From: Aphrocallistes beatrix
Lineage: Eukaryota; Porifera; Hexactinellida; Sceptrulophora; Aphrocallistidae
DNA length: 64,000 nucleotides
Direction: 5' to 3'
NCBI GenBank assembly: GCA_963281255.1
Contig: OY725503.1
Location: forward strand, 930,001 to 994,000
Shown: piece by piece, positions 55,741-64,000 of the stretch
How the letters are laid out: every line of letters starts with the position of its first letter
Numbering within the stretch: position 1 is the first letter of the stretch
Notes under the pieces: generated by a model
Seen by the model: the letters and a program-made list of their open reading frames with translations, nothing else
The model's database searches: none
Told to the model about the DNA's origin: nothing
Program-made: the position numbers and the translations under genes

Positions 55741-58677
55741 ATGGAATTAAGAATTAATTTGTGCATGTTATCACTTTTGGCTGTAATAATTGGATTATAC
55801 TCTAATTCAGCTACGATAACACCAACTCCTTCAATTTCTGTCGCACCAAATTTCTCTTTCTTGACTGACAATCCATCGACTTTTTTGCCAATTTCTCCAA
55901 CATCCGATTTATCATCCCTGTCTACTTCTATTTCATCAACCTCCTCGTTCATTTCTCCAACTCCATCTCCATTACCACCTCATATCTTCTCTTCAACATT
56001 CCCAACACCAACAACAACACCCATTGCACGTAAGTTTTATGTTCTTTCATAGTACACACCTGTTTTAGTTTGTATTCATGTAAGGACCAGTGGTACTAAT
56101 TCCTGTAACAGGTAACTGGAAGTACAAAATTACAACAAAATTCAACTGTAATTTCGATAGTAGACTATTCTCACAATTCAGTTTCAAATGAAATATTTTT
56201 AAAGTGATCGAAAAGTAATATTTTCTCAAGTTTATATTGCTAGCTAATGGACACTCGTTAAAAAATAAGTTTTGTAATTAAATTTGAGTTATTATCAAAA
56301 TAAAAAGGTGTGTGATTTGTGAGAACAGGAAACTTTCTTCCATAGTAATTTGTAAATCAATTAGTCACAATTTATCGATCAGTTCTGGCCACACCGAAAT
56401 GGTTTTTGAAACTATTGCATTTATTATTCAAAATTTAGCTGCAACTTGAATTAATTATTTGCAAATAAACACATTAATCCCAATTAATTCCAAATAACAG
56501 AACATTTTTTAGAATTTTGCATACTTTTTAAAAATACAAAATAAATGAAAGTCCTTGGACAACAAACATCATCATTGATTTCTGTTGTTGTGATTAGTAT
56601 TTCAATAAATTGTATATTTATATTATTTTTGTTTATAGTTGTCCCCAGCCTTTCTCTAAGCGTATCAAGCATAGAATTAAGTGACCGCTCTACCGATCAA
56701 CAAATGGTGCAATGTTTCCTCAAAAACTCACCGCAACCAGGTTTAACTCCATTTTGGGTAGATAAAAATAGGCAAATAGTCAGCAACAACAAATTCCTTA
56801 CAGTCAGTTTTGCTACCTTCCCAAATTCGATGCAGTTCTTCTGCTTAGCCAACATTTCCAGTTCTACGATTGAAATTGGTCTAAACTACACAGTCTTAGT
56901 CACAGATTCAGTGTTGGATGCCATACTTAATGTAAATAGTGAAGTTAGTGGTAGCCAAGCAGTAGATTTGAGTGGACAAATTTCTGTGATCGCAAATGGG
57001 AACATTTCTGTTGGCCAAACTAACCAATTGCTCGATGCAATAGTTAATCTGTTATCCTTCACCAACACTTCCACGCTGACCGATGAAACCGCAGGAGAAC
57101 TCACTGTCGCAGTACTCAACACGGTTAGTAGCATTTCAACACGAACAAACAATCAACCATCTATCAATACGACTTCGCAGGAAAATATCGGTAACAACAT
57201 TGCGAATACTCTCAGTACGTTGGTGGACGTTATCAACATGTTGCCCGTTAGTATTGTGGACCCCATCATTCAGGTAGTTCCGGATGGAAGCATGCTTTTG
57301 AGTCAAATATTCTCAAGTGTAACTGATCCAGTAGACATTACACTGGGTTCAATAAGTATTGTTGTCCCGCCAGGTCTATTTCAATCTTTTAATGGACCGA
57401 CTAGGATCACTACTTTACTATCTAACTCTTTGAATTCCTTTCCCGCCTTGCTAGCTGGTTCAGAAAGTGCATTGATCGCGGGTTCAGTGAATAGTATAAG
57501 TATTCAGGGAATCAATGGAAACGATATTATCAACCCACCAATCGTTATCACGTCCACAGTAAGCGGAGTTTCGCCAGGTAGGGTGTTAGTTTGCTCATTT
57601 TGGGATGTCACCAGCCAAAGTTGGGAGTCGACAGGCGTAACAACAGTGCTTGGTGATGCAGATGGAGAAGTGGCATGTCAAACCACACATTTGACTAGTT
57701 TCGCAGTTCTCACTGTCGCCGAAAGCACTGCTGCTAACTTGTTACCATTAAAAATAGTCAGTTACATCCTACTCTCTCTTTCTCTCATCTCTCTTCTCAT
57801 CTCTCTGATACTCTTCATTCTGAGTGGAAGACGCTTTTTCGATGTGGAAATGAATCGAATGTATTTCAACTATGCACTCGCACTAACCCTTGCAATTTCC
57901 AGCTTTATTTTTGGAGTCAATCTTGGAGTGCTGAATAATATCTGGTGCATAATCTCAACAATATTGGTCCACTACTTTTGGCTGTCAGTATTCACCTGGG
58001 GATTATCCATTGCTGTTCTCATCTCATACTTGATGACTTTGGGTGTATTGAATAGAAAAGCTCTTTTCTGGCCTTTGTTCGTATTGGCATGGATTCTCCC
58101 TATCCCTATTGTTCTTATCACGATGATAATTGGACTGGTGAGGGGAAATTATGTGATATTAAATGAGAATTGCTTCTTATCTCTTGGCTACATCTGGTCA
58201 TTAATTGGACCTATTATTGTTATCATTGTACTTACAATTATCGGATTATTTATTGCAATAGCAAGAGTAATACAATTATCCTTCAGAAAAATAGGTAATG
58301 GTAAGAAACACATTCTCACAGCAGTTAAACGCCCTCTAATCGCCGCATGCATTCTCCTCCCAATTCTCGGAATACCTTGGATAGTAATCCTTTCAGATTT
58401 CTTTATTGATACCTCAAACAAACTCACCACATTATTTGAATGGATTTTTTTAATTCTAATCGGTCCATCTGGAGTCGTATTCCTATTAAGTTTCACATTA
58501 CCAAACCAGGCTGTGCGTAAAACACTGTGTTGCAAAATATCTCCGAAGGACTCGATGAAAAGAAAATTATCTTCTCTTCCTCAAGCTAAGACAAAAACTG
58601 ATATTGAACTAGAAAACTTAGTTGAAACACCTCTAAGTGTAGTCTACTCTAACCAACCTTCTGTTGATGCTAATTAA
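55741..58677 (+). CDS. Adhesion-type GPCR (GAIN/GPS, 7TM), two exons
   Basis: Exon 1 is 55741-56029 and exon 2 56639-58677, joined in phase (donor C|GTAAGT, acceptor TTTATAG|TT), 775 residues. Exon 1 gives a signal peptide (LCMLSLLAVIIGLYS) and a Ser/Thr/Pro stalk. Exon 2 gives a GAIN-like region and a GPS with CSFW, then CQTTHLTSFAVL. The autoproteolysis site HL/T is at 57688-57696. Two of the usual four GPS cysteines are absent. Seven membrane helices follow from IVSYILLSLSLISLLISLIL to LIGPSGVVFLLSFTL, with the class B2 features MNRMYFNYALALTLA (TM2), FTWGLSIAV (TM3) and GIPWIVIL (TM6), and a short cytosolic tail. Expected role: surface sensing of contact or matrix with a tethered agonist. 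Ligand unknown. A possible poly(A) signal lies at 58699-58704. Confidence 0.85.
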
Positions 58678-58698
58678 ATCGTCAATGAAGAACCCCCA

Positions 58699-58704
58699 AA
58701 TAAA
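58699..58704 (+). terminator. Possible polyadenylation signal AATAAA
   Basis: AATAAA 22 bp after the stop codon of the plus-strand GPCR. The short distance is unusual but acceptable for a compact 3' UTR. Confidence 0.4.
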
Positions 58705-58911
58705 AGCTCAAATAATGGTCGCCAGTCTAGCTATTCTTATTATCAACTAATGCTAGTTACTTTGGACTGTAATTGCTCGCTCTATTTTCTAATAATGTAT
58801 TTGTGGAATAATATATAAACTAGCTCTATAGTGATGTATCATGACTAAGTATTATCAATTCGATTATATTTGTTATCAATTAATGCAATCCATAGGAAGC
58901 ATAGGCACAAT

Positions 58912-59355
58912 CAGGCTTTCATCCAGGCGTACTGGGCGCGCCTAGAGGCGCGTATTTGATCCCATGGATCATAATTAGGCGTATGATTGTTTTGGGGCTA
59001 GGTGCGCGGCATACGCCTACTTAGGCGAGTGGCATATTTTTCCTATATTGCATCATAGAAAGGATATATACCTATACGCGTATACAAGTATTCCAGAAGT
59101 AAAAGGTATGTGAATACCGAATACATGTACTAATTAGGACCAAGTGAATATTTTTAAGTTGTAAATGGTAACGATAACAATTTCAAATGAGTCTACAATT
59201 GGTAGTATAAGCATGTATTTCTAGAAAAATTGGTTGATTAAAAAATTACTAATATAGAGTTCCATTAACATATATAAAAATGAAGAGTCTAGGCGCGTAG
59301 AAGAATTGTGGCGTCCATTTAGGCGTATGACTTTGGAAAGCTGGATGAAACCCTG
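58912..59355. repeat. hAT-like MITE family B, long copy, between the GPCR genes
   Basis: CAGGCTTTCATCCAGGCG to GCTGGATGAAACCCTG, with GGCACAAT on both sides (58904-58911, 59356-59363), 444 bp. It is the family at 2021-2245 in opposite orientation plus about 210 bp of AT-rich interior. It lies between the convergent 3' ends of the two receptors. Confidence 0.9.
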
Positions 59356-59559
59356 GGCACAATACTATTAAGCTCAAGATTAGAATCTACACATACAAAC
59401 CCAAACAAGTTATTAATATGGTGAAAATACAAACAGCTTATTAATGTAATTTTGTAACAATAGTTTGGATAGGGTAGAAATGGATCATTATAACAGTCAA
59501 ATTACAGACACACTAGTTTCTAACATATCTAGGAACTAGTCCTTAACCAATGTCAGTAG

Positions 59560-61652
59560 CTAACTATCAGTTACAATAACAGGTTCGTTAGAAAAGATCA
59601 AAGTTGTAGATTTTCCAGATACTCTATCTGATTCAACATCTCCCCTCTTCTTAGGACGGGGAAGTGAGGGAATAGATGATTCATTTGTAGGTTTCGGACG
59701 ATCTTTCATCCCTATGGGCGTATCCTTCCCACATATTTTACCGTTCAATGTCTCACGGACTGCTTCTTCCTGTAGTGTAAACGCAAGCAGGAAAACAATA
59801 CCAGAAGGACCAATGAAGATCAGGAAAATCCATTCAAATATCGTAGTGGGAAGACTGGCGGCACTGAAAATGATATCTATAAGTAATACAATCCAAGGTA
59901 TACTGAGAATTAAGAGAAGAAAAAACGCAGCTATAATGGAGTTCTTTATCGCAGCAAAATTCGATTTCGCCTTCGCAGCACCAATATTATGAAAAGAAAG
60001 TTTTATGATTTTTACAATAGCGACGAGGAAACTGAATATATTGATCACGATAAGAACGATGATAGGCCCGATCAATGCCCAAATGTAACTAAGAGATAAG
60101 AAACAATTTTCATTTATTCTCACATAATTTCCCCTCACCAGTCCAATTACCATCGTAGCTATAACAATAGGGAAAGGGAGAATCCATGCCAACACGAACA
60201 AAGGCCAGAAAAGATTTCTCCTGTTCAATACACCTCGAGTCATTAAGTATGATATGAGAATACCAATGCACAATCCCCAGGTGAATACTGACAACCAAAG
60301 GTAGTGAACGATTACTGTTCCAATCACACAAAATGTGTGATTCAGCACTCCAAGGTTGACTCCAAAAACAAAACTGGAAATCGCAAGGGTTAGTGCGAGT
60401 GCATAGTTGAAATACATTCGATTCATTTCCACATCGAAAAAGCGTCTTCCACTCAGAATGAAGAGTATCAGAGAGATGAGAAGAGAGATGAGAGAAAGAG
60501 AGAGTAGGATGTAACTGACTACCCTTAATGCTTGAGTCTCCACCTCGTTAGCAGTGCTCTCACGGGTTAGTGTGAGAACTGCGAAACTAGTCAAATGTGT
60601 GGTTTGACATATCACTCCATTATTATCTAACTTTATTGTCACACCAGTCGTATCCCAAGCTTGAGTTTTTACATTCCAAAATGCACAAACTGGTTCTCGA
60701 TTTTGTACATCAATTTGTGGAAATGTGATTACAATGGGAGGTGATATGAAATCGTTTTCATCAATTCCTAATATACTAATACTATTCACGGGACTGGCAA
60801 ATGTAGCATTTCCTTGACCACTAACTGTAGCTGGAAACGACTGGAGAGCATTAGATGTTATCGCAGTCACTCGCGTGGGACCGAGATTTTGGAAAATACT
60901 TGTCGGAATGACGATAGAAACTTGATCGCTACTTCCAGGTATGTTAAGTGGAAGGTTTATATTGCTGTTTACATCAGTGAAAACCTGACTGACTAACGAA
61001 GTTTCTGTTGTGTTTATCGTAATAGATTCCTCAACACTAGTTGGTACATTCGTTATCAGAGATGCTATCAAATCTAAATTGTTTGCTAGATTATTACCAA
61101 TACTTTCCTGCTCAGTCATTGATATAGTAGTATCCTCATTGATAGTCATGTCTGAAATAAGTTCGATTGTGTTGAATGTTGCTGAAACGACTTCTGTAGC
61201 TGTTTCAGTGGTCAATGTGGATGCGTCGAGACGCATCAAAATATTAAGACTTGCATCAAGCAATTGGTTTGTTTGGGTAACAGAAAGGTTTCCCTCTGCG
61301 ATTACAGAAAGTTGCCCACTCAAATCTACTGCTTGACTGCCAACAACTATGTCATCCAATTCAAGGATTGCATCTAACACTGAATCTGTGACTAAGACTG
61401 TGTAGTTTAGACCAATTTCAATCGTAGTATTGGAAATGTTGGCTAAGCAGAAGAACTGCATCGAATTTGGGAAAGCAGCAAAACTGACTGTAAGGAATTG
61501 GTTGTTGCTTACCACTGTCCTGTTTTGATCTACCCAGAATGGAGTAACACCTGTCTGTGTCGAGTTATTGAGGACACATTGTACCACTTGTTGATCGATA
61601 GATTCGTCACTTATCTCGATGCTTGACACATTTAGAGTAAGACTGGGGATAG
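59560..61652 (-). CDS. Adhesion-type GPCR paralog, last exon (first exon not found)
   Basis: The exon starts after TTTATAG at 61653, in the same phase and place as exon 2 of the receptor at 55741, and gives about 696 residues. It has the same GAIN-like region, GPS (CAFWNVKTQAW, CQTTHLTSFAVL; HL/T at 60589-60597) and seven helices, with LSIPWIVLL in TM6. The membrane part is much closer to its partner than the extracellular part. The tail is longer and Pro/Lys-rich. No signal-peptide exon was recognised up to the window edge. Reading through from Met at 61692 (MNYISINVIFLFIAI) could supply a hydrophobic start instead. The pair is an inverted duplication, since intron sequence (GTTTATTTGCAAATAATTAA) is also shared. 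Confidence 0.82.
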
Positions 61653-62450
61653 CTATAAATAGAAATATGACATTTATTGAAATATAATTCACAAAAAAAT
61701 ATATGATGATGCTTGTTGCTCAAGGTTAATAATTTATTTGAAAAAAAAGTATTCAAATTCTAAAAAATGGTATGTGATTAGGAATTTAGTGGGATTAATG
61801 TGTTTATTTGCAAATAATTAATTCAAGGTTGCAGCTAAGTCATCATTAGTCTTAGATTTATTAACCAATGTCTGAAATAAAGTGAGTCTTCGAGCTGTTT
61901 CATTGTTAACTCCAATATGCAATTAGTCAATGTTAATAAGGGCAAAAGTGAGTATACGTATGTCAAGATAGTTTATATAGAACAGGAAGACATACTACGA
62001 TTTTCAAAAATGTCATTTCGACGCTATCATAAGGATGGGAGAGCAAAATATAGGGATTCATATTTACTAAATACAAGCGCGCTTCACCACTTGCGTAGTG
62101 CGGCTAGCAGAGTCGCCCTACTACGCCTGTAAATGTCAACAAATTCAGAAGTCCCCACGGGTGCCAAATATGTATCACTATCACTAATTCATTTCAAATT
62201 TGCATGCTTTATGAATTTATTGGAAACCAAAAATTGAGATAAGATCGAAAATACGATATTTGGAATCTACACCTTTAATAACAGGTCAATGGTTGAAAAC
62301 TCGTTTCTAGCATATTTTTGAGTTTGTTTACTTATATATCTATTGTAAGCAAAAGTAAACAAATAATTTATCATTAAGATTCGAAAATACGATATTCGAA
62401 ATCTACACCCCTAAAAACCCCATGTCAACATTTGGAAACTAATCTCAAGC
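61653..62450. other. Upstream of the second GPCR exon; repeat fragments
   Basis: 61755-61850 is an inverse match to the intron of the first GPCR (near 56405-56510), then similarity ends. A GC-rich repeat fragment lies at 62075-62130. The phrase CGAAAATACGATAT...ATCTACACC occurs twice in direct order (about 62250 and 62383). Confidence 0.6.
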
Positions 62451-63516
62451 CATAGCCTACTCTAATAATGCCTCACAGTAAAATAACCAAGGATGCGGTA
62501 ATAGCCGAATGGATTAATACACGATTAGCCTAAAATCGTCAACCATGTAGGATAGGCATTAAGAATGTATTACCAGCATATATAAACATGGCATCAAAGT
62601 ACATATATCCGTTGTCAAAATTTCGATTAGTCATCATATCATTGCGCAACAGGTTATTTTAAGCACGATTTTGGCAATTTTCTAAGCTGTTTTAAGTCAA
62701 CTTCTAAATGCTATTAAGGTAGAATTTTTGTGTTGAACCAAGATTAGTACGAGTTGATTTGAAAAATTTAGAATTTTTCAATGGAATGTTGTTGCATTCC
62801 TGCGTTGCTATGGTAAAGCATTTTGGTCAGTTTGGGCCATTTCGTGCAAACTGTAGTAGCTAGATCTTCAAATTCGATCGTGTTGATAGGCAATGGCCTA
62901 CTTCCTATTAGGTGATAATACAATTTAAACTTTTAAATTCACAGACTATAGAGTTATGCGACAATTTAGTGTTTTGGTCACATTCTTAAAATCAACCCAT
63001 AACTCAAAACTCGTTGAATTTAGAAGTTCAAGTTGTATTATCACCTAATAGGAAGTAGGCCATTGCCTATCAAACACGATCGAATTTGAAGATCTAGCTA
63101 CTACAGTTTGCACGAAATGGCCCAAACTGACCAACATGCTTTACCATAACAACGCAGGAATGTAACAACATTCCATTGAAAAATTCTAAACTTTTCAAAT
63201 CAACTCGTACTAATCTTGGTTCTACACAAAAATCACACCTTAATACCATTTAGAAATAGGGTTAAAACAGCTTAGAAAATCGCTAAAATTGTCTTTAGAA
63301 TGACCTGTTGCGCAATGATATGATGACTAATCGAAATTTTTCCAACGGATATATGTACTTTGATACCATGTTTATATATGCTGGTAATACATTCTTAATG
63401 CCTATTCTGCATGGTTAACGATTTTAGGCTAATCGTGTATTAATCCATTCGGCTACTACTTCATCCCTAGTCCATGATTTTCAGTCTACTGTGAGGCATT
63501 ATTAGAGTAGGCTATG
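62451..63516. repeat. Fold-back element FB4, 1066 bp, 7-bp duplication
   Basis: CATAGCCTACTCTAATAATG to CATTATTAGAGTAGGCTATG with CTCAAGC on both sides (62444-62450, 63517-63523). Arms of about 530 bp mirror each other around 62985. Its left half resembles FB1 closely. Non-coding, long hairpin when transcribed. Confidence 0.92.
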
Positions 63517-63523
63517 CTCAAGC

Positions 63524-64000
63524 ATATTTTTCAAAATTCGTCAAATGGTATAAATAATAAAATTAAGATAGCTATGTAAAAGTTATTGCTTTGAAGTATG
63601 AATAACAATGTATATTGTAGTGGTGCATACAATGATTTCAATTGTGAGAGTGAAGCCATACATATTGTATAGAATTTTGCAGAGGTGTGAAAATTTCTCT
63701 TACATCTTCGAACTTAATCCTAGACTCATTATGTGACACCGACTCGCCAAATTTCCATATCTCTACCACTCGAAGTTCATTTCTATATCGCTTAATTTTC
63801 GAGATACCATAACTTTTCACTCGTAGCTTGATGAAAGTAATCAGAAAAGCTCTAAAAAATCTATAAAATGCCCTATATGGTTATTTTGGAGTGATACATA
63901 CTCTACTTTTGAATAACATCATCTACCTTAATTTAAAAGTCTGCTACTTCTAAGAAAATAATGGATTTATAATATTCTAAGTAGGTATGTTGATCGATTG
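63524..64000. other. Right edge; dispersed repeat, no gene
   Basis: 63640-63760 is the inverse of the repeat at 43745-43880. The rest is AT-rich with no recognisable gene. The missing first exon of the second GPCR, if it exists, may lie beyond this edge. Confidence 0.45.

Overview
The window is eukaryotic nuclear DNA from an invertebrate animal. It is AT-rich, with spliced metazoan genes (a dystrobrevin-type EF-hand/ZZ protein, two adhesion-type GPCRs) lying between many DNA transposons and their short derivatives. A sponge or another early-branching invertebrate would fit, but the species cannot be read from the sequence. I found no bacterial, organellar, rRNA, tRNA or CRISPR feature.

Layout. 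(1) 1-15.7 kb: one plus-strand dystrophin/dystrobrevin-family gene, open at the left edge. I reconstructed 16 exons whose splice phases all agree. Its introns hold an intact Tc1/mariner element (8568-9931), several MITEs and three near-identical 248-bp tandem units (13787-14528). (2) 15.7-21.1 kb: a decayed BED-finger hAT transposon, a dead Tc1 element beside or inside it, and two 301-bp TA-target MITEs. (3) 21.2-23.6 kb: an intronless sarcosine/pipecolate oxidase-type gene with a peroxisomal SKL end, then a locally inverted relic of a second copy. (4) 24.0-26.1 kb: a minus-strand membrane protein with two thioredoxin folds and no CxxC, whose 5' flank is partly duplicated upstream. (5) 26.2-50.1 kb: a head-to-tail array of seven minus-strand coiled-coil plus NHL beta-propeller genes. 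Four are open (27053, 40885, 46028, 48760) and three are broken. The spacers are also duplicated, so a transposon missing from a sister spacer reveals its exact empty site. (6) 50.1-55.0 kb: a nest of fold-back elements. (7) 55.7-61.7 kb: two convergent, inverted-duplicate GAIN/GPS seven-transmembrane receptor genes. (8) 61.7-64 kb: another 1.07-kb fold-back element.

The main novelty is in the mobile DNA. At least five small TIR families have interiors built from degenerate repetition of their own terminal motif. Target duplications of 5, 7, 8 or 9 bp can be read, several confirmed by empty paralogous sites. A 212-bp structured insertion at 31488-31699 carries a degenerate hammerhead-ribozyme core. 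One 795-bp element (52724-53518) has both ends expanded into opposing 31-bp minisatellites.

No operon or shared pathway links the genes. The only functional groups are paralog clusters (NHL array, GPCR pair). All exon boundaries were assigned by eye from GT/AG sites, phase and family resemblance, without transcript data.
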